DNA from: Pycnopodia helianthoides
Taxonomy: Eukaryota; Echinodermata; Asteroidea; Forcipulatida; Asteriidae
Direction: 5' to 3'
Length of the DNA stretch: 64,000 bases
Assembly: GCA_032158295.1 (NCBI GenBank)
Contig: CM063261.1
Coordinates: forward strand, 992,001 to 1,056,000
The notes below the pieces were generated by a model. It had not been told where the DNA came from. It saw only the letters and a program-made list of their open reading frames with translations, and searched no databases. The position numbers were made by a program, and so were the translations under genes. Of the stretch, positions 11,649-47,012 are shown one piece after another (positions within the stretch are counted from its first letter, which is position 1; each line of letters begins with the position of its first letter).

Positions 11649-12290
11649 TTTTACGCGGTGTCGTTTGAGCTGAGGTCATAGGTCAAGAAAGTGGGTCACT
11701 TATGTTTGGCATGGTAAACAGACATGTAAGTCTTTTGATTTATACAGGTTACGGGAAGCGGCTGAAACCAGACACTATCTGGCCTGTGGCCCTTTTCAAA
11801 ACCGAGGTTTCAACTTGGGCTTCGACTTAGGGAGGCTTCGCCAGTATTTAGAAAACGTGCGCTTTTAATACCGCGGGGCTTGAAAACAGGCGGACGGAGT
11901 CTCAGAGCCCCTAACCCAAAACCGTGGTTTCGAAAAGGGCCTTTAAAACGTGCAGGGTTCTGCTACTGATGACTCATCCATCACGACTGGTACCCGCACT
12001 TTGGCATAATTTCTACACAGATCCAGCAGCAACCAGTTTGGGTTTTCATGATAAAAATAGGTGTTGTTGTAGTTTGTGATGTGGAGGATCATCCAGGATT
12101 TTCTGTCATAAATAGTCACGAATTCCGTCATCAAAACCAGTTTTTTAGCTACTGTTTCTAACCAATTCATCCACTCTGTACAGAATGTACACCTAGGGTA
12201 GCTGCATATTTTATAATGCATTAGGAAAGTGGTGTTAAGTTTTGTTGTATTTTAATAAAAAATTTGCTGGGATCCGTTCTCGTGAGCAAT
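11649..12290. promoter_or_regulatory. Divergent ASH2L / AAK1-type kinase intergenic promoter region
   Basis: Only 642 bp separate the two start codons, which point away from each other, so both promoters and 5' UTRs must lie here unless there are upstream non-coding exons. The minus-strand ATG is in an AAAATGGCAG context. A palindromic element fills 11,788-11,942. No TATA box is obvious at a fitting distance. A 92-codon minus-strand open frame (11,943-12,221) also lies here, with no recognisable domain. Confidence 0.55.
11788..11942. mobile_element. Palindromic MITE-like element in the divergent promoter
   Basis: Ends are inverted: 'ggcccttttcaaaaccgagg' at the left and 'ccgtggtttcgaaaagggcc' at the right. 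A related element with the same ends is at about 56,028-56,172. Confidence 0.6.
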
Positions 12291-36265
<23,975 letters not shown>

Positions 36266-36534
36266 TTGGTTGGTGGGTCAAAGGTCAGGTAAGGTCGAAG
36301 GTCATGTATGAATACCGGATATGTTCTATACATATTGAGTGCTTATAAATACATGCTAAGTAATTATTGTGTTGAGGTCAGTGTTTGTTGGATTTGTTAC
36401 AGACATGTTGCAATCTTTACCAGTTAATTCAGTGCGAATACTATTAAGACAAAATGTACTCAGAAACAGCTAGTTTCAAGAGCAAGTTAGAGAATTCAGT
36501 ATTACCTTTGATGAATGCTTAATGGGCCTTGTTT

Positions 36535-36690
36535 TTCCTCTAAGTCTAGTGGACGAAGCCCCCTGAATCGCCATAAATAATGGACTAGGGTAGTGGGCCT
36601 GTGTCTCCCCTGGGTCTAGAGGATGAAGCCCCCTGAACCTCCTGGGTGTTACATTTCAGAGGATTTACAGACTCTCTACATCACCAAAAG
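36535..36690 (-). repeat. Reverse copies of minisatellite S1 downstream of the kinase stop
   Basis: One full and one partial unit in reverse complement ('gaggatgaagccccctgaac', 'acatttcagaggatttacag', 'actagggtagtgggcc') of the 24,537-25,092 array. Confidence 0.85.
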
Positions 36691-37772
36691 TAAGAAGGGT
36701 CTTTTGGAGAAAAAAAATTGAAATTTTGAATAAAAATAAAATCTCTAATGAGACACAAAAACATTTTCCCTTAAACCTTTTTCATTGCAGAGCGTAGGCC
36801 AAATGTAAACTTTTAAACTTGTTTTCTTTCTTGCGTTTTTTTTTGGGGGGGGGGAATAAATATTTTGCAACTCACGGTGGATGTATACGTAAAACTGTAA
36901 AGAGTAACTTGTTGAAGAGAAGTTTTTCAGAAATGCACACTATTTATAAAAAAAGGTTCCTCAGTTTTACTTTTGAACAAATTAGTCATTTTTGTCTATG
37001 AAGTTGGCAAGGTATTCTTAATTTGTGACAAAAAGTGTTTTATATTTAGTATAAATTCAACAAAATCTAGGTAAAGAATTTAGTTACGTTACGAATGTTT
37101 AGATAAGAAAAAGGTGACTTATTTTATATAATTGTCTGAAAAATCCACGCTTTAAATATCTGGAGAATATTAAAAATCTCTGTCCGTACTAAAAAAAATG
37201 AGTTTGCCAGGATTAGCACTCTGCATTAATGGCGTTACTTTTGCTAAAAATACCAGGATGTCAGACAAACTTTCCTCTACTCCCTCAATCACCGCATTGT
37301 CGCGCCAGTTTGCAGTAGTAAAGTACACCTAAGTAATTCAAAAACACTGACAACGGCTTGGACATGTATGTGTTTACATCAGAGATCTGGGTACCCGCGT
37401 GTTATCTTCAATATTGTGCTTCTAATTAAGCATTAGTGCTGAGTGTTACATCTGATCAAAAACAAATTTGGACAAGAAAAAAATCAAACACTTTGATGTA
37501 AAAATATTCAAGTTGATAGAGTTTAGTTTGTACCTCTTTTTTTTGGGGGGGGGGGGCGCGGGGAGGGATATTAGGGTGTTTCCAAAGAAGGCTAGGAAGT
37601 CTGTAGACTCTGAATGGTTGCCAGGGCAACTCATTTTATTGTGAGTCGTTTGTAAGTCTCACAAGTTTGATAAAACCCAAGGCTCTCTCTCAGTCGAAGA
37701 AATCACAAAAAAACAACACGGAATGAAACGACCGAAAAATGAAAGCCATGTTGAACTATTCCATAGTTATGG

Positions 37773-38141
37773 TCAGAACTGATTGAAATAGAACCTGAAG
37801 AACGCCCATTGTAGTCTACTGTCAGGCCATTCATGCGCACAGCCATTGTGGCTGTACTGCAGCTTTCCCATTGGACGATTTGAAAACAATGTGCAATAAT
37901 AATGGTAGTAAAAATACACGTTTGTAAGGCGTACTTTTTCTATAAAACATTCGAAGAAAATCCTCATATTGGGTTCGTGGGACAAACTGAAAGAGATGGG
38001 TTTTAAGAGATTTTTTGAATTGTGAAATGTCAGGTGTGTCTCGAAGATATTACCGGGTAAAGGGTTCCAGAGGGGGGGGGCAATGATAGAAAAAGGCCCT
38101 ACCACCACAAATGGCTGGCAAGTCCAGGGAACAAACAGCAT
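37773..38141 (-). mobile_element. Non-LTR retrotransposon C-terminal remnant
   Basis: The minus-strand frame has APPLWNPLPGNIFETHLTF followed by NSKNLLKPISFSL, resembling the 'LWNSLP-x-x-(I/L)...FK-x-x-LK-x-x-L' end of CR1/L2-type reverse transcriptases. Short and isolated. Confidence 0.4.
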
Positions 38142-39684
38142 GCTGCTTGATGACCTAGGTCTTTGCCTGACGCTCTAGTACTGCAGCATGCTCAGTAGAT
38201 AGGGAGGGGCTGAACCATACAATAGACCTTATGCACATGATGTCATTTGAGTAGGGCGCCCTCAACTAGAGGTCAAGAGAAGGTTGCTCATTGGCCCATC
38301 CTCTTGTTGTGGGTTATCCATTGTGTCATCGTCGTTTTACCTCTAAGATGGGCAGCTTGTTGACGTCAATGCATAAGGTCCACTTGAGCTGACATAGAGG
38401 GCCTGCTCAGTAGACACAACAACAATTGGGTTGAGCATTTTTGTTTGGAGGGGGGGGGGAGTTCTATTTCTGTAGACCTGATTGTGCTCATGAGACTGTA
38501 GACTTTACCTAGTCCTTCGATTAGACCACTAAGATGCTGTCAAGTATGATAATGGTGTTTTTTTTAGTGCAGGACTAGATGTTTATCCATTTCAGATGCT
38601 CATTTGCTCACCAAGATTAAGACGCTACATGTAGATCTTACATTGTCTTAATTTTGGGCAAACTGAATCTTTTGTCTCCTGCCACTTGGCTTGATTATTA
38701 CTTGCAAATTACAACTTATTTTCCCCATTATATTTAGATTAATTGTTACTTTGATTAAGTATTCATTGTTAAAATCGGATTTACAGACAAACTTAGTCTT
38801 AAAAAATTTGCTCCAATTTGATTTGTCTGGTTCTTTGCAACCAATTAGACATTGCTAATTAATAATCAAAACCATTTGACAGGCTCCTGGGTTTTTATGG
38901 TTGTGAGAATTTGAGATAGGTATTACTGACATCGCCATTCGGTACAGATCAATTCTCCCCAAAGTACCAGCTGATCTAATAGTTATAATTTAAATGAACA
39001 AAAATTTCTTTAAAACCTAATATTTCTAAAAGCCATGATTTCTGCTTGATTTTTGATTTTTTTTTTTTTTTGCCAATGCATTCATGTGTCAGATAGAGTA
39101 TTTGCTTTTTAACTTGCCATCTATGTAAATGAGTTTTAAGTACCCATGGTTGAATATGCATCACTACTTGACCGGAGGAACCTATGGTGGGTTCCCCTTA
39201 TGAATGTAATTATGCATAATTCATGAGTTCATTTGAATAATTTACATGTTGTGTTGCTGATGAATATTTAATGTTAGAATTACAAAGTAGTGTTTTTTTG
39301 TGTTTTTTACTCTCCAGTATTACCAGTGCCATTTGATTAATTTATACCTTTAATTTAAAAAAAAAAATGGTCGGAATGACGATGGCATGGAAGATAAGAG
39401 ATTAAAAGTTTGTTTAAAATTGCTCAGAATTAAGTAGAGCCAATGCTCATGAGGTTCTTTAACTGAAGGTTTTCTACTTACTTTTTACTTCTTTACTGGC
39501 TTATTATAACGGTCAAGTAAGGGTTGTTAATTAAGGGTACTCCTTTTAGGCAAATTTCCTACTTGGAGGAACTTTCAAGGTGCTAAGGAATTGCCATTAG
39601 CTCGGTGAGAGTCGCACAATAGTTAGCTAGGCATGGACTTATTTTACCTACTGAGAGAGTCACTACATGTACATGGCCGGAGAA

Positions 39685-39870
39685 GTGGGCAGCGGTTTGC
39701 CGCCATGTTGTAAGAGGGCAAGTGGGCAGCGGTTTGCCGCCATGTTGGGAAGAGGGCAAGTGGGCAGCGGTTTGCCGCCATGTTGTAAGAGGGCAAGTGG
39801 GCAGCGGTTTGCCGCCATGTTGTAAGAGGGCAAGTGGGCAGCGGTTTGCCGCCATGTTGTAAGAGGGATC
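39685..39870 (+). repeat. Tandem repeat, five copies of a 37-bp unit
   Basis: Units start at 39,685, 39,722, 39,760, 39,797 and 39,834. Each contains 'gtgggcagcggtttgccgcc' then 'atgttgtaagagggcaa'. The third copy starts one base late because of a 1-bp insertion. Near-identical copies imply recent expansion. Confidence 0.95.
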
Positions 39871-40257
39871 AGATTGTGCAGGACTGAAACATGGAAACAG
39901 AACTGCTGAACAAACATACTGAACAATTATTATGCTAGCAGGCATTTAGGTTGATTATGCTGGCAGGTGGGGGGTGGGGAGGGGAAAGGGGAATGTACTG
40001 TATCCGTTCTTATCAATACGGACAGAGACAAAACAGACTTGTTGAGAAGTACTGCTTTTGGGGGCGGGGGGGGGGTCTATACATTTCTTAAAGTCTCTGT
40101 ACGACCTTAAAATGTTTTGGTGACCCCCAAGATGCTGGAAATGTCACAGTATTCTGCAATTAATTGATGGGTTATTGGTTGTTTTGGGAGGGTTTTGTAC
40201 CAGTTATTCGCAGTATAGACGAATAAAAATGATATAATTATCTATGATTGTTATTTT

Positions 40258-40765
40258 TAGGGCCCAACTTCATGGGCCTGCTTCCTGGAGTATAAAAGCT
40301 TATCGGAAATTGATCATCATTATCGATCGACGACAACAGACCGATCCATTGAGCTCCGCCCCTTACGTGTTGACCAATCACAACCTTGCTACGCCACCGA
40401 AATTAAAGTCCGACGCGCTAAAATCCCATCAGTTTATGTGCCATTGGAGAGACGCACATGTGCTGCCCACGTGTGCAGTGGTGATGCAGCCAATGCTGTG
40501 ATTGGTCAATATGCTAAGGGGGTGGGGCTTCATGGAGCGGTCTACTTGCGCTTGCGTCGGATACGATGAAGGAACATGCCTTGTTCTATCACCAACATCT
40601 GGAGCTCATCGCATGTCAGCGAGACGTGTGTACTCCACATTGCTCAGCATTCTTCGCTTAATCAGCTAGCGCATAAATTTGGCGCTAACCCTGCAAGCGC
40701 AGAGTGCCGGCTGTAAGCGCAGAATTCCAGGTCAAGCAGCGCCATGAAATTTAGCCTTGATGAAC
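40258..40765. mobile_element. Large element with P2-type inverted ends
   Basis: The left end 'gggcccaacttcatgggcctgc' region and the right end 'gcagcgccatgaaatttagcc' are inverted relatives of P2. The 460-bp interior is GC-richer than its surroundings, suggesting either an insertion within a P2 element or a longer autonomous-like relative. Confidence 0.4.
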
Positions 40766-41029
40766 TTTAAGCAACCCAAAGCCTTTCACTGTCTATACCT
40801 GCACATTTAGCAGCATAAATTGTTTAGTTTTATATAAAGTAAAAAACAAGTAGAGAACGTCTTTTTAACGTAGGTATAGGTCACAAGAAATATGTTATGG
40901 GAATACTGTTGTGCTTTGCATATATAACTTATTATTTTTCTAAGTGTTAATCAACTTGTTCAGGATTACAATTTTGTTAAAGAGGGGTCTCTAAGGTCAA
41001 ATTCAGTTTTGTGATGCATTTTCCAATAA

Positions 41030-41460
41030 ATAGAGTCATTATGGACGCTGGGGTGGGCAGGGGGAATTCCCCGTTTCTAGCCTTACCTTTAAACGGTGTC
41101 AAATGCCGTTGTATTTGACCAGTGAAAATTTTGACATTCTAAAACATCCCATGACGTCACATTTCATTTTTGTACCGGAACTGTTTGTTTTAGTTCGTTC
41201 CCTAATGTTGATGATATTCAATCAAAACGGCATTGAATTTTAAATTTTGACTAGCGCTAAAATTCCTCTTTGGAATGTACAGACCCGTTTTTTGTTGATA
41301 TCTGATGACGTCATGGTTCAAATTTCGTTCTGAAAGAGTGTCGAATACAACAGCATTTTCACTTTTTTTAACAGGAGGTTTAAGACTGTATTTTTCCCCC
41401 TGTCGTAAGGACTCTATCTCGTGACAATGAGTACATCACAAAACTTCATTTGACCTTAGT
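41030..41460 (-). repeat. Dispersed repeat family R1, reverse and extended copy
   Basis: Reverse relative of 60,160-60,500 and 10,490-10,615; includes 'gatattcaatcaaaacggc', 'ttcaaatttcgttctg' and 'atgagtacatcacaaaac'. Two TGACGTCA motifs occur inside (near 41,155 and 41,308). Confidence 0.45.
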
Positions 41461-42225
41461 GCCTCTTAAAAATAGTTCTCTGGTGATGTTGCAATGTAAG
41501 TAATAGCATTGTTTCATGTTTTGTGGAAAGGTTTTATCAAAAACTGTTTTGATTCTTGACAAGTGATACAGTAATAAGTTGGTTGATTGCTAATTTATGG
41601 TAAACTAATTAATTGGTGATGTGAGTGTTTCAACAAGCATGTCACTGGTGAAATGTGCTCCTTACCACCTCAACGACGTAATAGTCAAACCATTGAACTG
41701 TGATATAGACCAAAACTGCTTGTGTTGTTCTGCTTTGACGGGACTTCAAACAAAGTGATCACGGCTGATTGCCGTTTGGGGTAGTAAAAATAACTATAGG
41801 TTGTGTCATGTTAAACATTCTCGTTGAGTCAATTTATGAAGTCTCCAATAGTTTCCCCTGGTGGTGAGTTTTAAGGAATCTTTGGGTTTTTGCGTTTGTT
41901 TTTGGTTAAGGTTCTCTTCTTTTAGACTTGGGGAGACTGAGGGGAAGGGGCAGGGCGTTCAATCTCTGCATCAAAGAAATTATTCTTATCTGTGTAAGTG
42001 GATGCACTATTTATTATAATAAATGCATACTTTATGTAATTAAACGAATCCCATGCATTATTCGATATAAAAAATAAATGAATTATTCATGAAAATATCT
42101 TAGTATTTACTAGCATTGAGGAACAAGACAAAAATAATTGTAATATTCTAATAAAAAATGTATTTTATGATGGTTTACCAATAAAAGTATACACTGCAAT
42201 TTTTTGCCCTAAAATGATTTGAAAT

Positions 42226-43050
42226 TTGTGTCAATTAAATTGCTTGACTTACCCTGGCCTTGTGATATTTTCAATTTTTGAGCCAAATTTGATAAAAATG
42301 CTGGACTTACCCCTCGTGTGTTTTTACATGTTTGACCAAAATCTGACAAAAAAGGCTGGACTTGCCTCTTGTGTAATTTTATTTTTGGACCCCAATTTGG
42401 ATAAAAATGCTGTTACCCCTTGTGATTTTTTTCAATTTCGAAACCAAATTTTATCAAAATGCTGGACTTACTCATCGTGATATTTCATTTTTTGACCAAA
42501 TTTGATAAAAATGCTGGACTTGGGCCCCTACTCCTTTAATTTTGGAATGAAATTTGATAAAAATGATGGACTTACCCCTTGCAATTTTTTCAATTTTTGA
42601 ACAAAATTTGATTAAAATTATTGCTGTAGGCCTCTACTTGCCCCCTTGTGATTTTTTCAATTTTGAACCAAAATTTGATAAAAATGCTGGACTTATTTAT
42701 CCCTAGTGTATTTTTACATTTTGACCCAAATTTGATAAAAATGTTGGGTTACCCTTTGTGATTTGTTTGGACCAAAATTTGATAAAATGCTGGACTTATC
42801 CGTACCCCTTGTGTTTTTTCAATTTTGGAACTAAATTTGATAAAAAGGCTGGACTAACCAAGCTGAAACCCCCTGTGAATTGGTTTCTTTCTTTTGTTTA
42901 CCCGTACTGGATGCTGGACTGAATTTGCTCAATGGACTTTACTTGGCTATCCCTTGTGATTTTTTCATTTTTTTACCCAAATTTGAAAAAAAAACATGCT
43001 GAGCTTAGGGGGCCTACCCCTTGTGATTTTTTTCACTCTTCGACTAAAAT
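42226..43050 (+). repeat. Degenerate AT-rich tandem array, about 12 copies of a 50-75 bp unit
   Basis: Each unit combines 'aaatttgataaaaatgctgg', 'acttacccctt' and 'gtgattttttcaatttttga'. Copies begin near 42,290, 42,345, 42,400, 42,452, 42,503, 42,552 and onward to 42,990. Unit lengths vary and mutations are many, so the array is old. Confidence 0.85.
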
Positions 43051-43204
43051 TTGATTTAACAAAATACATACACAGGGTTCGTACACTTTCTTACCTCCAT
43101 AATTCTATGACTTTTTCAAGGGCGGATCCTAGAGTTTGCGAGTGGGGCGGATCTAGGATTTTTAAACCGGGGGACGCAACCAGGATTTTGTATTAGAGGG
43201 TGAA

Positions 43205-43385
43205 AAAAGGGGTGGGGTCCAGGAGCACCCTGAAGCTCTGAGCCTTTGGCGTTTTGTGGGGTGAAAAATAAAGCCTCCATGTGCCTAAAACAGAGAAATA
43301 GACACACTTTTATAGGAAATCAGATCCATATAAATCTTCTAACTGGAAAATTTTATGTGACATCGATGGTGGGGTCCAGGGGTGA

Positions 43386-43420
<35 letters not shown>

Positions 43421-43520
43421 AAGCTCTGAGCTTTTGGCATTTTGAGGGGTGAAAAATCAAGCCTGTCTTCCTGAAACCGAGAAATAGACACACTTTTTAA
43501 GCACTTCTGATCCATACCAA
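43205..43520 (+). repeat. Direct duplication of a ~145-bp G-rich block
   Basis: Copy 1 is about 43,205-43,345 and copy 2 about 43,375-43,520. Both contain 'ggggtccag', 'aagctctgagc', 'ggggtgaaaaat', 'gagaaatagacacacttt' and 'atcttctaa'. 'gggggtccagggggcgaag' resembles a block common in invertebrate interspersed repeats. Confidence 0.7.
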
Positions 43521-44937
43521 TCTTCTAATTTTACTCAAAGAAAATTTTAATCCCACAAATCTCGCGTTTGGATCTGGTCGCTGCATGCAATATCTTGTTT
43601 CATGCATATTCATTCAAAAAATAATAGTTCAAGCTTAGTGTAGTCTTTACACTTGAATGCCAGAACGACATAAATATATTTTATCCAGGACAAATTGGCA
43701 CGTCAGATTTCAAACGCTTATGTTATCGTGCAAATCTAAGCAATTACAAGGGACATCATTATAATGAAGATTCATTTTGGCAGAAAAAACAAATTTGATA
43801 GGCATAGGATGAAAAAGAAATCCATCCTGCCGCTGGGAGAAAAGACACCACACACACTTATAGTTATTTTGTTCTTCTTCAAATTGGATCCGCGCCTGTT
43901 TTTTCCCCCCATCGGTGCCCTGTGCCTTTGCCGTGATGCCCCCAAAATCACCGACAATTCACGGCAAATATATTGCCGTGCCCTTTTTGTCCAACTCAAG
44001 CCGTCGTTGACTCGGTTAATAAAATTGTAACTTGCATATTAAATGTCCCGTTACACAATTACAAATATTTACAGCTCAGACAATCGTCGGAAAATTATTG
44101 AAAAGTTCCGCGAAACGCAGACCACTTTGCGATCACGATGTAAAAAACCGCAACGCACATTAATAATCTGTGCCAGACGCATGGCAGTCACAACGTTTCA
44201 AATTTCACAGGCCTATGTAGTCTTTGTTATCGCGTTACTTTGCGCGCTACAATAAAGGCAAGAAATATTTAACGCTAGAGGGCGTTTCAGAACAAAATTT
44301 TAACCCCCCCCCCCACCACCACCAAAATAAATGTGCTGCAGTTTGTTTACACGTCTTAAGAATCTGTCGTCGTCTGCGGGTAATCGGAAATTACATCAAA
44401 TTTACATCAAATCACTCCATGATCACAGCGAACAGCCGGCCGGAGAATGGGTGCAAATTCCAAGCAGACCTCAGGCATCTGGGTAAGTTTTAATTGAATC
44501 ATACTCAGACATACTCTTGTCTAGAGTAAAGGATTTAATGAACGCCAAGAGCTAGAGACGATCTGACGATAGAACGCCTGCAGGCAGGGCTAGACATGTC
44601 AATCCTCTATCTAATCATGTACTGTATGTAGAATTACCTCCATGATCTAATCTAGTGATCATGTGTACTGACACTAGGCTAGCCTCATGAGGGCCAATCC
44701 ACTTGCCTTGGTTCACTCATGGAGGAAGTTCTTCCTCCATGGTTCACTTCGTTCTAGTTTTTAACCCACTTCGTTCTTATTGACCATGAACCAATCGAGT
44801 GATTCTGTACTTGTAGATAGCCTGACTACCAGAATTTGTTAGGAGTTTAACCTGTTTTCAAGGCACACTAGAAAGTCATGTCCTTGTGAAGTCATGGTCT
44901 AGCCCCCGTGTATATAAGTGACATGTTGAGTATACCA

Positions 44938-45250
44938 TCCTCGACTCAATCTGAGATCAACAAACAAACTACTGTTGAACATTCCTAGATCTCATTCCTC
45001 ATCAGGTGATAGAAGCTTTGGCTCTCATTGTGCACCAAAGCTATGGAATGATCTCCCCTATCAACTTCGAACACTTGACTCCTTACAGATCTTCAAAAGC
45101 CAGCTTAAGACTCATCTCTTTGAATCTGCTTACATTTAGTCCATTGCACTTGTCATCTCCACATGAAACTCTGATATTTCTTTTGTCTCAAACTTCTTCT
45201 TCACTTTGCTAAGTGCCTCGGAATAGGCAACTAGATTGATTGATTGATTG
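44938..45250 (+). mobile_element. 5'-truncated non-LTR retrotransposon (CR1/L2-like) 3' end
   Basis: One frame reads HPRLNLRSTNKLLL and then, near 45,006, GDRSFGSHCAPKLWNDLPYQ followed by LRTLDSLQIFKSQLKTHLF and a stop near 45,140. This is the standard C-terminal signature of CR1/L2-type reverse transcriptases. The 3' end is a (TTGA)n-like tail, 'ttgattgattgattg' (about 45,235-45,249). The copy is truncated and inactive. Confidence 0.8.
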
Positions 45251-45439
45251 TGAAGTCATACGTGGAACAAATGTCTGCAGTGACTACAACAAATGCTACG
45301 TGAGACTCTATGGCTCTAGTCTATAGCCAGCAGTTGTCTTTTTATTTTTTCATATTAAATATTTGTGTCTTAAAGGAAACCTTTAAAAATGTCCATATGG
45401 TGTTATGCAATAAATTTCAAATGAAAAATAACCTCAAGA

Positions 45440-47012
45440 CTCTAACAAGGCTTGTCTCTCGAAGTGGACGAAACCCATACTTTTGGTGTACCATCATCTA
45501 GTATATTATTGCTACTTGTTGTTTGTTCCTCCCCTCTTCCAACCCATACTCTAATCTGGAAATCACCCATTTTCTGTTACTTATGTCCTATGTCTACAGG
45601 GTTACCGATAGCGGAGCAAATGTCCGCTAGGAAAGTTCTGAGATGGTGGTTGGGGCTGGTTGCCAGGCAATCTGTGACACTGGGACCTGTCTTTTGGCCG
45701 GGCCAACAGCGGAGGTGCAATAGAATGAAACCTTGATCGGCACCTCTTGTCAATTTCATCAAAGTAGAGGTAGGTATGAGGGACTTTCTTTACACTAGGT
45801 GGCAGCAGACAAGAAAGCAATTTAGTAGAGTGCTAACCTGCTTTGCATATTGACGCTAGTATGAGGTTGACAATAATTCAAATATTCACCAAGTTTCAAA
45901 GCTGTCAAAAAGTCTTTAACAGTTAATAGATGGAACAGTTGCACCGTGGATAAAGAATATTCTTTTTGTTTTTACCTTTACAAAGGTGTGTAATATTAAG
46001 CACTGTATACTCGGTGCTTTCAGACTTCTGTGAAAAAAAAAATCAAAACGCATCCTACTCAGGTGTGATTCAAACCCAGAACCCCCACATTCTAGAGCAG
46101 ATATCTTTACCAGTAGATCACTGAGTATGGCCTATAAGAGGTCAGTCTTTAAACAGATGACTAAGAAGTTGTCTTTCACAGTTAATATCACATTTTCTTT
46201 ATGTTTAATTGTCTTTTCTTTTGTAGCATTTAAAACATTGTCTTCACCCTCAATGGAAAAGACTTTGTTCTGACACCAAATGACTACGTCTTGAAGGTAA
46301 TTATAAGAAAAACTTACCCCAAATCCATCCAAATCGTTGTGTTTTTTCGTCAAAATAGTACTTCAGAGCCAAACCCTGTTTGTAAGTGTGATGTATTCCA
46401 GCTGGAAGTCATGCTCACTCCACACTGGATTGAACAATAGCCAGAAGCCTGTAAGAAAATCATGACCTACTTTATCTTAAATGATTTATGTATGAAACCA
46501 AACTTTTAGGACTTGTCTTTCACATATGTTTTGCCAAATATCAAGGTCTTTATCAGTTTCTAGTATAAATGCCTTTAAACTGTGGTGTAGCCATGGCTCT
46601 TAGGGGTGAGTTGGGAGTCATACAAAATGGTTGAACACAGACTCTGGTCAGGTACAGTTCTAGCAGGCTCAAGATTGCCTTGTGGTTGGCTCGTTTGCAC
46701 TGACCGGCCAGTCAACTGTTTGAGTAGCCATAGTGGCTCTGAGAAGTGCTGATCTGTACTTCAACCATTACTCTTGGGTATTCTTCTGGAGTAGAACTGA
46801 TGTAAATCATATTCTCTTCTTGCATATTAGGAAACTGAGATGGGAGAGACAATTTGCCTGAGTGGATTCATCGGAATCGTGTTCCTAAACTCCTGGGCCC
46901 TCTTTGGATCCTCGATGACATCTTCAGTGGCAAATACTACTCCGAGTTTAATCGAGTGAACAACCATGTAGGTTTCGCTGATGCTGTCAAGGGTGTAGAA
47001 ATCAAGGCTTAG
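45440..47012 (+). pseudogene. Cathepsin D-like aspartic protease pseudogene (intron-containing)
   Basis: Four pieces in the right order match a pepsin-family (A1) lysosomal protease. (i) 45,440-45,500 is a degenerate relative of the first active-site exon (VPSSS). (ii) From 45,601, after a splice acceptor, GLPIAEQM then frame breaks. (iii) 46,234-46,296 encodes NIVFTLNGKDFVLTPNDYVL, with a donor after TTGAAG; an in-frame TAA lies just upstream at 46,231. (iv) 46,831-47,012 encodes ETEMGETICLSGFIGI, then a 1-bp loss at 46,879-46,880, then VPKLLGPLWILDD, FSGKYYSEFNRVNNHVGFAD and a stop at 47,010. The second active-site exon (DTGTS) was not found. Conserved phase between (iii) and (iv) shows a genomic duplicate, not a retrocopy. 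A family-D repeat lies inside. Sequencing error could explain the frameshift alone, but not all the defects together. Confidence 0.75.
45960..46130 (-). mobile_element. tRNA-derived repeat (family D), copy 3
   Basis: Leader 'gcactgtatactcggtgc', poly-A stretch, then a B-box-like motif on the minus strand (46,065-46,077) and 'cattctagagcag'. Lies within the cathepsin-like pseudogene. Confidence 0.6.

Larger units (their letters stand above)
36266..45430. other. Gene-poor region / possible long kinase 3' UTR
   Basis: No supported exon. The first AATAAA after the kinase stop is at 36,730-36,735, just past a reverse S1 unit; a longer 3' UTR cannot be ruled out, since human AAK1 has a very long one. 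Content: non-LTR remnants, a 37-bp tandem repeat, an AT-rich degenerate array (42,226-43,050), a duplicated G-rich block (43,205-43,520) and several poly-G/poly-C runs. Confidence 0.55.

Noticed and set aside
39583..39945. 120-codon minus-strand frame with repeated GGKPLPTCPL
   Set aside because: Comes from the 37-bp tandem repeat. The period is not a multiple of three, so frames rotate between copies.
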